From: JB111 sp049856295
GTDB taxonomy: Bacteria > Actinomycetota > Actinomycetes > Actinomycetales > Actinomycetaceae
Assembly: GCF_049856295.1 (NCBI RefSeq)
Contig: NZ_JBNDMZ010000001.1
Coordinates: 310,001-374,000 of the forward strand
Direction: 5' to 3'
Length of the DNA stretch: 64,000 bases
Shown in pieces: positions 53,196 to 61,400 of this stretch. Made by a program: the position numbers and the translations under genes. Position 1 is the first letter of the stretch. The number at the start of each line of letters is the position of its first letter. The notes beneath the pieces are model-generated. The model was not told the DNA's origin, searched no databases, and saw only the letters and a list, made by a program, of their open reading frames with translations.

Positions 53196-54802
53196 CCGCC
53201 CAGTACGACAACCTCGGGGCCGCCGTCGCGACCGACCACCCGGAGGCCGAGGCCCTCGTCGAGGTCCGCGCCGGCGTCACCACGCGGTGGACGTACGCCG
53301 ACCTCGAGCGGGCGATCGAGGCCCAGGCCGACCGCCTCGCCGCCGGCCACGCCCCCGGCGCGCGCATCGCGATCCTCGGCCTCAACTCCGGCGCCTGGCT
53401 CGTGGCCTTCTACGCCGCCCAGCGCGCCGGCCTCGTCCCCGTACCGGTCAGCCACCGCCTGCCCGCCGACGGCGTGCGCTACGTCCTCGACAACTCCGGC
53501 GCCGACCTCCTGCTGGCCGACGACCCGGCGTCCGTCACCGACGTCCCCGCCGGCGTGACGATCGCCCCGCTCGACTCCGTCCTCGACGGCGCCGCCCCTA
53601 CGGGTCGCACCGAGCCCATCGCCCGCGCCCCGCGCCGCACAGTCGACACCGCCGAGCCCGGCATGATCCTCTACACCTCCGGCTCGACGGGCCGCCCCAA
53701 GGGCGTCGTCCTCTCGCACGCCAGCCACCTGTGGGTCATCGCCGTCGGGATGGGGTCCGGCGGGGGAGCGGTCGGCGACCGCGCCCTCGTGGCCGCGCCG
53801 CTGTACCACATGAACGCGCTCGCCAACGTCCAGGGCGTCCTCGCCGCCGGCTCTACCGTGGTCCTCCTCGAGGCCTTCGACGCCCGCGCGTTCCTCCAGG
53901 TCAGCGCCGACGAGCGCGTGACCCGCGTGACCGGCGTGCCCCCGATGTTCGCCCTCCTCCTGCGCGAGCACGACCTCGTCGACTCCCTCGACCTCACCTC
54001 CGTCGCCTTCGTGTTCGTCGGCTCCGCGCCCGCGAGCGACGACCTCCTGTCCGCCATCGCCACCCTCTTCCCGCGCGCCCACGTCCGCTTCGGCTACGGG
54101 ACCACCGAGTCCGGCCCGGTCGCCTTCACGGAGGACCCGGGCCGCCCGACGCCGACAGGCAGCGTCGGCCTCGCCTCCCCGCACGTCGAGCTGCGGCTCG
54201 TCGGAGCCGACGGGAGCGTCGACCCGCGCCGCGGCGTCCTCGAGATCCGCTGCCCGGCCCTCATGAGCGGCTACCACGAGCGCCCCGACGTCCCCAGCCC
54301 GCTGACCGCGGACGGCTTCTACCACTCGAAGGACGTCTTCGAGGTCGACGACGACGGCTACTACTTCTTCGCCGGCCGCGAGGACGACATGTTCTCCTCG
54401 GGCGGCGAGAACGTATACCCGCGCGCCGTCGAGCAGGTCCTCGAGGCGCACCCGGCCGTGCTGCACGCCGCCGTCGTGCCCGTGCCCGACGAGATCAAGG
54501 GCGCCAAGCCGGTCGCGTTCGTCGTACTCACCGACGGCGCCACCACCGGCGAGGACGAGCTGCGCCGCCACACGCTCGACCACCTCGAGCCCTTCGCCCA
54601 CCCGCGGCGCGTCCACGTGGTCGACGAGCTCCCGCTGTCCGGCACGAACAAGGTGGACCGCCACCTCCTCGAGCGCCGCGCCCTCGAGCTCGCGGCAGCC
54701 CTGGACGACCAGGCGGGGAGCCCGGACGACCCGGCGGCCGAGCGGTTCGCGCCGAGTGCGCGAGCGAGCACGTCGCCGCGCGCGGACGGAGCGGCCTCGT
54801 GA
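53192..54802 (+). CDS. Acyl/aryl-CoA ligase (AMP-forming)
   Basis: A 536-residue ANL-family ligase. Motifs are YTSGSTGRPKGVVLSHA, APLYHMNALANVQG, GYGTTESGPVAF, the hinge FFAGREDDMFSSGGENVYP and the catalytic lysine region SGTNKVDRHLL. The last 40 residues are a low-complexity Ala/Asp tail. Branches with aryl-acid and fatty-acid substrates share these motifs. It starts with ATGA overlap to the thioesterase and overlaps the ABC permease, so import and CoA activation are coupled. Confidence 0.88.
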   Translation: MTAQYDNLGAAVATDHPEAEALVEVRAGVTTRWTYADLERAIEAQADRLAAGHAPGARIAILGLNSGAWLVAFYAAQRAGLVPVPVSHRLPADGVRYVLDNSGADLLLADDPASVTDVPAGVTIAPLDSVLDGAAPTGRTEPIARAPRRTVDTAEPGMILYTSGSTGRPKGVVLSHASHLWVIAVGMGSGGGAVGDRALVAAPLYHMNALANVQGVLAAGSTVVLLEAFDARAFLQVSADERVTRVTGVPPMFALLLREHDLVDSLDLTSVAFVFVGSAPASDDLLSAIATLFPRAHVRFGYGTTESGPVAFTEDPGRPTPTGSVGLASPHVELRLVGADGSVDPRRGVLEIRCPALMSGYHERPDVPSPLTADGFYHSKDVFEVDDDGYYFFAGREDDMFSSGGENVYPRAVEQVLEAHPAVLHAAVVPVPDEIKGAKPVAFVVLTDGATTGEDELRRHTLDHLEPFAHPRRVHVVDELPLSGTNKVDRHLLERRALELAAALDDQAGSPDDPAAERFAPSARASTSPRADGAAS

Positions 54803-55611
54803 GCGTCGCCCCCGCCCGGGTCCGGAGCCGGCTGCGCGTCCGCCGAGCGGGCGACGTGCTGCTGCCGCTCGGCGTCGTCGTGCTCCTTCTCGCCCTCCTG
54901 CAGGTCCTCGCGGTGACCGGGGCGATCCCGTCCGACTACCTGCCCCCGCCCACCGAGATCGGGGGCGAGCTCGTCACGCTCCTCGGCGGCGCCACCCTGT
55001 GGGGGCACATCGGCTCCACCGTCACCGGGTGGGCGATGTCCCTCGGGATCGCCGCGGTGCTCGGCACGCTGGTCGGTATCCTCCTCGGCTCCGTCGAGTC
55101 GCTCCGGGCGCTCACCACGCCGCTGGTGGAGTTCCTGCGCCCCCTGCCGTCGATCGCGCTCATCCCGCTCGTCATCCTCCTCATCGGCGGCGGCCGCACC
55201 GGGGAGGTCTTCCTCGCCTCGTTCGCCGCGTTCTGGCAGATGCTCGTCGCGGCGATCGACTCGGCCCGCTCCGTCGACCCGGTCGCGCGGGAGACCGCGG
55301 CCGCGTTCGGACTCAACGGCCGGCAGCGCATCGCCTGGGTCTACCTGCCCTCGATGCTGCCGCAGCTCATCACGGGCGTGCGGATCGCGTCGGCGATGGC
55401 GCTCGTCATCGTGGTGACCACCGAGATCCTCATCGGCGTGCCCGGGCTCGGGCAGGGCCTCAACCTCGCCCGCTCCGGCGGCGAGCTCGCGCGCATGTAC
55501 GCCTACATCGTCGTCATCGGCATCGTGGGGCTCGTCCTCAACGCCGCCATCCGGTGGGTGGGGGACCGCGCGATCTCCTGGCACCCGTCCGTGCGGAAGG
55601 GGACCCGATGA
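54799..55611 (+). CDS. NitT/TauT-type ABC transporter permease
   Basis: A 270-residue, six-helix permease of the nitrate/sulfonate/taurine importer class. It starts at a GTG overlapping the CoA-ligase stop. The EAA-type loop is ETAAAFGLNGRQRIAWVYLP, preceded by FLRPLPSIALIPLVILLIG, which is typical of SsuC/TauC. IPSDYLPPPTEIGGEL is the usual first periplasmic loop. It probably pairs with the next permease as a heterodimer. Confidence 0.91.
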   Translation: MSVAPARVRSRLRVRRAGDVLLPLGVVVLLLALLQVLAVTGAIPSDYLPPPTEIGGELVTLLGGATLWGHIGSTVTGWAMSLGIAAVLGTLVGILLGSVESLRALTTPLVEFLRPLPSIALIPLVILLIGGGRTGEVFLASFAAFWQMLVAAIDSARSVDPVARETAAAFGLNGRQRIAWVYLPSMLPQLITGVRIASAMALVIVVTTEILIGVPGLGQGLNLARSGGELARMYAYIVVIGIVGLVLNAAIRWVGDRAISWHPSVRKGTR

Positions 55612-56369
55612 GCCGCGCGACCCGCCTCAACCTGCTCAAGGTGCTCGGCGCCGTCCTCGCCCTCGCGATCTGGTGGGCCACCTCCGCCTCGTCGACGAAC
55701 ATCTACTACCCGCCGATGCCCGACGTCCTCACCGGCGTCGTGGACTACTGGCTGACCGGCCCGGGCACCGAGCACCTCGTGTCCTCGCTCATCAACCTGT
55801 TCGCCGGGCTCGGCATCGCCATCGTGGCCGGCATCGGGATCGGGCTGCTCGTGGGGCAGGTGCGGATCGTCGACCGGGCCATCTCGCCCACGTTCGAGTT
55901 CGTCCGCGCCATCCCGGCCACCGCGCTCGTCCCGTTCGCCATGGTCCTGTTCGGCATCGGCACCGAGATGAAGATCTTCATCATCGCGCTCGGCTGCTTC
56001 TTCCCGATCCTGCTCAACGTGGTCGACGCCTGCCGCGCCCTGCCGTCCCAGCTGCACGACACGACCCGCAGCTTCAACATCCGCGGTCCGTTCCGGCAGC
56101 TCTTCGTCGTCGTGCCCGCGATCGCACCCCGGGCCGCGTCCGGGATCCGCGTGGCGATCCCGCTCGGCCTCATCCTCGTGGTGACCAGCGAGATGACGGG
56201 GACGAACCTGGGGATCGGCCACATCCTCATGACCGCCCAGAGCTCGTTCAACCTCGCCGCCGTGTGGGGCGCGATCGTCATCCTCGGCACGCTCGGGGTG
56301 CTCCTCAACCTGGCGTTCGCGGCGCTCGAGCGTCGTTCCCTGCGCTGGCACTACGACCAGGCCGACTGA
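55608..56369 (+). CDS. NitT/TauT-type ABC transporter permease (second)
   Basis: A 253-residue permease overlapping the previous gene (ATGA). It has FEFVRAIPATALVPFAMVLF and the EAA-type loop DTTRSFNIRGPFRQLFVVVP, with about six helices. Two dissimilar permeases in one system are unusual for SsuABC-like importers, which often use a homodimer, but common in importers of aromatic or pyrimidine precursors. Confidence 0.9.
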   Translation: MSRATRLNLLKVLGAVLALAIWWATSASSTNIYYPPMPDVLTGVVDYWLTGPGTEHLVSSLINLFAGLGIAIVAGIGIGLLVGQVRIVDRAISPTFEFVRAIPATALVPFAMVLFGIGTEMKIFIIALGCFFPILLNVVDACRALPSQLHDTTRSFNIRGPFRQLFVVVPAIAPRAASGIRVAIPLGLILVVTSEMTGTNLGIGHILMTAQSSFNLAAVWGAIVILGTLGVLLNLAFAALERRSLRWHYDQAD

Positions 56370-56452
56370 CGCACGACGACGAACGGCCACCACCGACCCG
56401 GCACCCGATCCCGTCCCCGTCCGCCCCACCTCCCGACCCCCAGAAAGCCGAC

Positions 56453-57247
56453 ATGCTCCGCATCGAGAAGCTCACCAAGACCTACGGCGACGGCCCGACC
56501 GCGTTCCAGGCGCTCGCCGACATCACGCTCGACGTGGCCGACGGCGAGTTCCTGTCGATCGTCGGCCCGTCCGGCGCCGGCAAGACGACGCTCCTGCGCT
56601 GCCTCGCCGGCCTCCAGCCCGCCACCTCGGGGACCGTGGAGTTCGACGGCCGGGCCGTCACCTCCGTGCCCGACGAGTTCGCCGTGGTCCTCCAGGACTA
56701 CTCCCGCTCGCTGTTCCCGTGGTTCACGGTGGCGTCCAACGTGGGGCTGCCGCTCAAGGCGCGCGGCGTGGGCAAGGCGGAGCGCGCCGAGCGGGTGGAG
56801 CGGGCACTGGCCGAGGTGGGGCTCGAGGGCGTGGGCAGGAAGCACCCCTGGCAGCTCTCCGGCGGCATGCAGCAGCGCGTGGCCATCGCCCGCGCTCTCG
56901 CCTACCGGCCGAAGGTGCTCATCATGGACGAGCCGTTCGCGTCCGTGGACGCCCAGACCCGCGCCGACCTCGAGGACCTCGTCCTCACGCTGCGGGCCGA
57001 GTCCGAGATGACGGTCGTCTTCGTCACCCACGACGTGGACGAGTCCGTCTACCTCTCCGACCGCGTGGCGGTGATGACGAAGTCGCCGAGCCGCATCGGG
57101 ACGATCGTCGACATCGACCTGCCGGCCGACCGCGACCAGATCCGCACCAAGGCGCTGCCGCGGTTCGCCGAGCTGCGGGCGCGCGTGTTCTCCGAGATCC
57201 GCGAGCTCGTCACCGCCCCGCAGCCGGATCCCGAGTACACGATCTGA
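56453..57247 (+). CDS. NitT/TauT-type ABC transporter ATP-binding protein
   Basis: A 264-residue ATPase with Walker A GPSGAGKTTLLR, Q-loop LQDYSRSLFPWFTV, signature LSGGMQQRVAIARAL, Walker B VLIMDEPFASVDA and H-loop VFVTHDVDESVYL. It powers the two preceding permeases. The ATG at 56453 lies 83 bp after the second permease and is preceded by a weak AGAAAG. Confidence 0.92.
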   Translation: MLRIEKLTKTYGDGPTAFQALADITLDVADGEFLSIVGPSGAGKTTLLRCLAGLQPATSGTVEFDGRAVTSVPDEFAVVLQDYSRSLFPWFTVASNVGLPLKARGVGKAERAERVERALAEVGLEGVGRKHPWQLSGGMQQRVAIARALAYRPKVLIMDEPFASVDAQTRADLEDLVLTLRAESEMTVVFVTHDVDESVYLSDRVAVMTKSPSRIGTIVDIDLPADRDQIRTKALPRFAELRARVFSEIRELVTAPQPDPEYTI

Positions 57248-57352
57248 TCCGCGCCGCGGCGGGCGACCAGCCCGTCGCGCGACCCGACTGCACGACCTGA
57301 CTGTTCGACCCGCACGACCTGTTGCACGACCCATCCAGACGAAGGACCCCTG

Positions 57353-58336
57353 ATGACCAGTACCCCCCGGCGCCTCGTCGCCGCCGCAGCGTTCGCCGCC
57401 TCCGCCCTCACCCTCGCCGCGTGTGGTGGCGGGGGAGAGGAGGTGGCCGAGAACGAGGAGGGCCTCGTCGAGCTGACGGTCATGCAGATCACGACGATGG
57501 ACGCCGGCCCGCTGCACCTCGGTGTGGAGGAGGGCTTCTTCGAGGAGGAGGGCCTCGACGTCACCGTGCAGATCGCGGAGGCCGGCTCGGCCATCGTCCC
57601 CTCGGTGGTCAACCAGGAGAGCCCGATCGGCTACGCCAACGTGGTCAGCGACCTCCAGGCGATCGACCAGGGCCTCGACGTCCAGTTCGTGTCCAACTGC
57701 TGCGGCACGGGCTCGGACCCGGAGGCGGACACCTCGGGGATCTTCGTGCTGCCGGACAGCGGGTTCGAGACCGCGGCGGACCTCGAGGGCGCGAACATCG
57801 CCGTCAACTCCGTCAACAACCTCGGTGACCTGACGATCATCACCGCCCTCGAGCAGCAGGGCGTGGACGGGGCGTCGCTCGAGTTCACGCCGATGAACTA
57901 CTCCGACATGCCGGCGGCACTCGAGCGCGGGGACGTCGACGCGATCTGGTCGGTCGAGCCGCACCGCTCGATCTCCGAGAGCCACGACTTCGTCAACCTC
58001 AGCTCGAACTTCGTCGAGTCGTTCCCGGAGACCCAGCTCGGGTACTACATCACCTCCGGCGCGTTCGCCGAGGCCAACCCCGAGGTGGTTGCCGGTTTCC
58101 AGCGGGCGATGGATCAGGCCAACCAGTACGCGACCGACAACCCCGACGAGGTGCGTCGCGTCATCGCCGAGCAGCTCGACCTCGACCCCGAGCTCGTGGC
58201 CGGCGCGAACCTCGCGACCTACGTGCCGGGGCTCGACCAGGACAGCGTGCGGGCGTTCGCCGCGGCCGCCGTGGAGCAGGGGATGATCTCGGAGGAGCCG
58301 AACTACGACGAGATCTTCGTCGAGCCGGCCGAGTAG
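57353..58336 (+). CDS. NitT/TauT-type ABC substrate-binding lipoprotein
   Basis: A 327-residue receptor with lipobox LAAC at about residues 21-24 after a hydrophobic signal, then an NMT1/SsuA-like fold: MDAGPLHLGVEEGFFEEEGLDVTVQ, SPIGYANVVSDLQAI, DLEGANIAVNSVNNLGD and ALERGDVDAIWSVEPH. An unusual CC pair occurs in VSNCCGTGSDPE. The ligand is unknown; the co-transcribed CoA ligase points to a carboxylate. Last gene of the operon, convergent with heme oxygenase. Confidence 0.9.
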   Translation: MTSTPRRLVAAAAFAASALTLAACGGGGEEVAENEEGLVELTVMQITTMDAGPLHLGVEEGFFEEEGLDVTVQIAEAGSAIVPSVVNQESPIGYANVVSDLQAIDQGLDVQFVSNCCGTGSDPEADTSGIFVLPDSGFETAADLEGANIAVNSVNNLGDLTIITALEQQGVDGASLEFTPMNYSDMPAALERGDVDAIWSVEPHRSISESHDFVNLSSNFVESFPETQLGYYITSGAFAEANPEVVAGFQRAMDQANQYATDNPDEVRRVIAEQLDLDPELVAGANLATYVPGLDQDSVRAFAAAAVEQGMISEEPNYDEIFVEPAE

Positions 58337-58363
58337 TCGGCTGGCATCGGGACGATCCCGGGC

Positions 58364-59017
58364 TCAGGCGGTCGCTTCGGCGACGGTCTGAGCCCGCGGT
58401 CGTTCTCCGAGGGCGACGAACACCGCGGCGTTGAGGTCGAAGGCGTACTTGGCCTCGGCGGCGCAGCGCTCGCGCTCGGCCTCGGTGAGGTCGGCCGCGT
58501 CCATGGCCGCGCGCCAGGCGTCCTTGTAGGGCTTCGGCTTGGGGATGTCGGTGAACGTGTAGAAGGTCAGCTCGTCGGGCGTCATGCCGTAGTGGCGCTG
58601 GAGCATGCGCGCGATGACCTGGCCGCCGGAGAGGTCGCCGAGGTAGCGGGTGTAGGCGTGGGCGAGGTAGGTGGGGGCGTCGTCGATCGCCTCGAGGCGG
58701 GCCACGTACTCGTGGGTCACGGGGAGGACGTCGAGGTCGGCCCAGTCGGGACCCGCGAGGAGGTGCAGGTCGGCGGCGATCGAGGGGACGCGGAGCAGCT
58801 CGTCGCGCACGAACTCCCCGGCGACGGGGTGGTCTGCGAGCCGCCGGCCGGCCGCCTCGAGGGCGGTGTAGATCGCGTGGTGCTGGCGCGCGAGGTCGAT
58901 GTAGGCGTCGCGTCCGAGCGCGCCGCCCATGAGGTCGGTGACGAAGGTGCGCGTCTCGGCGTGCGTGTGCTCCTCGGCGGTGGCGGAGCGCAGCAGCTCG
59001 GACAGGGCGACGCTCAT
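58364..59017 (-). CDS. Heme oxygenase (biliverdin-producing)
   Basis: A 217-residue all-helical enzyme that opens heme to biliverdin, CO and Fe2+. The proximal-histidine region is SATAEEHTHAETR near residue 12, and the flexible distal helix is TRYLGDLSGGQVIARML, the classic HO signature. The ATG at 59017 follows a GGGG-rich site; upstream in-frame extension has no conservation. It provides iron from heme. A 19-bp inverted repeat 34 bp upstream (59051-59069) may be its operator. Confidence 0.93.
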   Translation of the reverse strand: MSVALSELLRSATAEEHTHAETRTFVTDLMGGALGRDAYIDLARQHHAIYTALEAAGRRLADHPVAGEFVRDELLRVPSIAADLHLLAGPDWADLDVLPVTHEYVARLEAIDDAPTYLAHAYTRYLGDLSGGQVIARMLQRHYGMTPDELTFYTFTDIPKPKPYKDAWRAAMDAADLTEAERERCAAEAKYAFDLNAAVFVALGERPRAQTVAEATA

Positions 59018-59050
59018 GGGCAGGGCCCCTTCGGAGGATCGGCGATCTGT

Positions 59051-59069
59051 TGCTGACGAGGTGTCAGCA
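59051..59069 (-). promoter_or_regulatory. Inverted repeat upstream of heme oxygenase
   Basis: TGCTGAC-GAGGT-GTCAGCA is a perfect 7-bp-arm dyad, 34 bp before the heme oxygenase ATG. It does not resemble the iron-box TTAGGTTAGGCTAACCTAA. A repressor or heme-responsive regulator could bind here; this is inference. Confidence 0.5.
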
Positions 59070-59249
59070 CGTGAGGTGATCGTGCCAGTGAGGGGGCGAC
59101 TTGCGCAAGCAGAGCGTTGTGGAACTCGGCGTGCCGTGCGTCCATGGGTCGCGGCGTGCAGCGGCTCGTTGACCGCCGTCGAGCACAGGGATGGGTCGCA
59201 TGCGCGAAGCCGGCCGGGCGCTCGACGGCGCCAGTGGGGGAGAAGCGCC

Positions 59250-59945
59250 TCAGTCGGTGGCGAAGACCGCGCTGACCTCGGTCGAGACGGTGATTGTCGA
59301 AGGACGGAGGTCGAACCGGTCGTCGTCCGGCTCGTCGGTGTCACCGGACGGCTGGGACATCATGAGGTCCATGCTCATGCCGCGGGGGCGCTGCCGGCGC
59401 CGGCCGCCCTCGTAGCGGAACGTGCCCTCGGTCAGCTCCGAGAGCGTGACCGGCCCGAGCTCGAGAGCGTCGGCGAAGGCGACGGCCCGCTCGCGCGCGT
59501 CGATCGCGGCCTCGGTGCGGATCTCCCGCATGACGGCGAGCCGCGTCTCCTTCGTCAGCGACCAGCTGATGTCGTTCAGGCGCACGTGCTGCACGGCGCC
59601 GACCTCGGCCGCGAACGTTCCGAGGGCGGTGAGGTCCTGGAAGCTCACACGGACGGAGCTGCGCGCACGGTGTCGCTCCACCGGCAGGCTCTCGCGGTTC
59701 TTGCCGGTGCCCTTCTCGACCCAGTCGACCGTGGTGTCGATGCGGAGGTTGTCCGCGGACCAGGTCGTGACCTCACCGGTTCCGACGAGGGTCTCGACGG
59801 CGGAGACCACCGAGGCGTGCGCCTTGCCGGCGTCGCTGACGACCTCCGCGCGGTCCTTGCCGTCGACCGACACCGTCAGGTGCACGGTCGCTCGCTCGGG
59901 CTCGATGCTGCGCGCAGCGAGACCGTCGACATTGATGACTGCCAT
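59250..59945 (-). CDS. SIMPL-domain (DUF541) protein
   Basis: A 231-residue protein of the SIMPL/DUF541 family, whose members bind diverse partners and have no agreed enzymatic role. The ATG at 59945 is preferred because AAAGGGA is well placed; an ATG at 59960 is also in frame. It has VDGLAARSIEPERATVHLTV, alternating strands, VQHVRLNDISWSLTKETRL and REIRTEAAIDARERAVAFADAL. No signal peptide, so it appears cytoplasmic, unlike many family members. A basic GGRRRQRPRG segment precedes the acidic C-terminal part. Confidence 0.82.
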   Translation of the reverse strand: MAVINVDGLAARSIEPERATVHLTVSVDGKDRAEVVSDAGKAHASVVSAVETLVGTGEVTTWSADNLRIDTTVDWVEKGTGKNRESLPVERHRARSSVRVSFQDLTALGTFAAEVGAVQHVRLNDISWSLTKETRLAVMREIRTEAAIDARERAVAFADALELGPVTLSELTEGTFRYEGGRRRQRPRGMSMDLMMSQPSGDTDEPDDDRFDLRPSTITVSTEVSAVFATD

Positions 59946-60031
59946 GTCCGTCCCTTTCATGTGGGGTGGGTGGTGCGTGGTGCCGACGGGTCGGGCCCGC
60001 CGGCGGGGGGTCGCTGAGGCGCGACCGAGGG

Positions 60032-60661
60032 TCAGGCGACCGTCCCGTGGTTGGTGACGGCCCAGTCACCGAGCAACCGCGAGAGCTCGGTGAGGCGGTG
60101 CGCGTGGAGCTCGCGGCCGTCGAGCGCCGGGTCCGAGATCTCGTCGTCGAGCCAGTTGAGGTCGACCTCGGTGGGGAGCTCGTAGAGGAGGGCGATCAGG
60201 AGGGAGATCGCGTCCCAGTCGTCGTCCTCGGCCCCCTCGGCACGGAACGCCTTGCGGGCCTCGATGTCCGTGAAGACGTGCTCGAGGACCTCGCCCCGGG
60301 TTCCGGTGAGGTCCTGGGCCCGCTCGAGACCGGCGCGCGCGATGTTCCGCGCAACCCGGACGCGTGGAGTTGTCGGGGACTGGCGAGCGAGGCGGGCGAG
60401 GCCGACCTCGGGCACGTACTGGACGACGGCGCACCACGCACCGCCGTCGGGCTCGACGCCGGACATGGTGGCGACGGCCGAGGGCAGGAACCGGGCGAGC
60501 GCTCCCGCGACGTCGGCCCCGTCGCGCCCACCGGGGATCCGGATCCGGTGGAGGAAGAACCGGGCCTGGTGCTCGTACAGGGCGTCGCTCGACGGGCCGA
60601 CGGAGATGCCGGTGACGCGGGCGCCGGGCTCCAGGTCGAGGTGTGTGCCGAGATAGCTCAT
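60032..60661 (-). CDS. Hypothetical protein, 209 residues
   Basis: I do not recognise this protein. It has no signal peptide or membrane helix. The N-half has alternating hydrophobic strands (ARVTGISVGPSSDALYEHQA), a DGGAWCAVVQYVPE stretch with its only cysteine, and a C-half rich in helices and acidic residues (LLIALLYELPTEVDLNWLDDE). The ATG overlaps the stop of the next gene upstream (ATGA), so the two are a translationally coupled pair lying between the SIMPL gene and the helicase gene. Confidence 0.72.
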   Translation of the reverse strand: MSYLGTHLDLEPGARVTGISVGPSSDALYEHQARFFLHRIRIPGGRDGADVAGALARFLPSAVATMSGVEPDGGAWCAVVQYVPEVGLARLARQSPTTPRVRVARNIARAGLERAQDLTGTRGEVLEHVFTDIEARKAFRAEGAEDDDWDAISLLIALLYELPTEVDLNWLDDEISDPALDGRELHAHRLTELSRLLGDWAVTNHGTVA

Positions 60662-61107
60662 CGGGTGCTCCTCTGGGTGACGATCTTGTGCCAGTTCTCG
60701 TACTCGTGGGCGGCGGTGATGAGGGCGGCCCGGGTGACGTCGAACATGACCGCGTCGAACTCGTAGGCGTCGCCCTCGATGTCGGGGTCGATGCTGATCT
60801 TGAGCGTCACGTCGAACGGGCTCGAGTCCTCGACCTCGACCACCAGTCGGCAGTCCTCGTCGCCGACGTTGTGGTCGAGCTCCTCGGGGTTCTCGACCTC
60901 GGCCGCGGAGAGGTACATGTCGGCCAGCTCGAGAAGGAAGGTCGTGTCGATGCGGCGTCCGAGGTAGCGGACGAAGCGGTCGGGCGACACCAGCTCGACG
61001 TCGACGAGCAGGGAGTCCGGTGGTGTCGGCGAATTGACGAGCGTGAGGTCCGGGACGGGGATGAGCGAGAAGGACGCCCCGGCGGACGTGAGGAGCTTGC
61101 CGGTCAT
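60658..61107 (-). CDS. Hypothetical protein, 149 residues
   Basis: An unrecognised protein starting at the ATG at 61107 (MTGKLLTSAG); an in-frame start at 61128 is possible. It appears to be a single beta-rich domain (LLVDVELVSPDRFVRYLGRR, CRLVVEVEDSSPFDVTLKIS) with an acidic middle and a helical end (VTRAALITAAHEYENWHKIV). It has one cysteine and no signal peptide. It is coupled to the 60032-60661 gene by ATGA and lies 293 bp downstream of the helicase stop on the same strand. Confidence 0.72.
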   Translation of the reverse strand: MTGKLLTSAGASFSLIPVPDLTLVNSPTPPDSLLVDVELVSPDRFVRYLGRRIDTTFLLELADMYLSAAEVENPEELDHNVGDEDCRLVVEVEDSSPFDVTLKISIDPDIEGDAYEFDAVMFDVTRAALITAAHEYENWHKIVTQRSTR

Positions 61108-61280
61108 GCCGACGGCCCGTCGGTGCACACGCGCCTCACGCGCGTGGAAGTGGATGTGGGCAGCACTCGTGGCCTCCGAGTCTCGAGGGTCTCGGGAGGC
61201 GTCCAGCGCGCCGTCCCGATGACCCCAAATCTATCGACGACCACTGACATCGAGATGGGTGGATCAGGCGCGGAATCGTG

Positions 61281-61356
61281 CGGATCCGGGTGATCGCGGA
61301 CACTGTTCTGAGAGTGTTGGATCGGGACTTAGCAACCGCGGATCCGCCCGCGATCA
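61281..61356. repeat. Nested palindromes in gap upstream of the 61107 gene
   Basis: CGGATCCG at 61281-61288 and GCGGATCCGC at 61338-61347 are palindromes. TGATCGCGG at 61291-61299 is the reverse complement of CCGCGATCA at 61348-61356. The gap (61108-61400) is otherwise featureless. These could be operator sites for the two-gene unit or remnants of a terminator of the helicase gene. Confidence 0.4.
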
Positions 61357-61400
61357 GTCGGCCGCCGAGCGCTCTACGACCGGCGGCCGACGGGGGTTTG

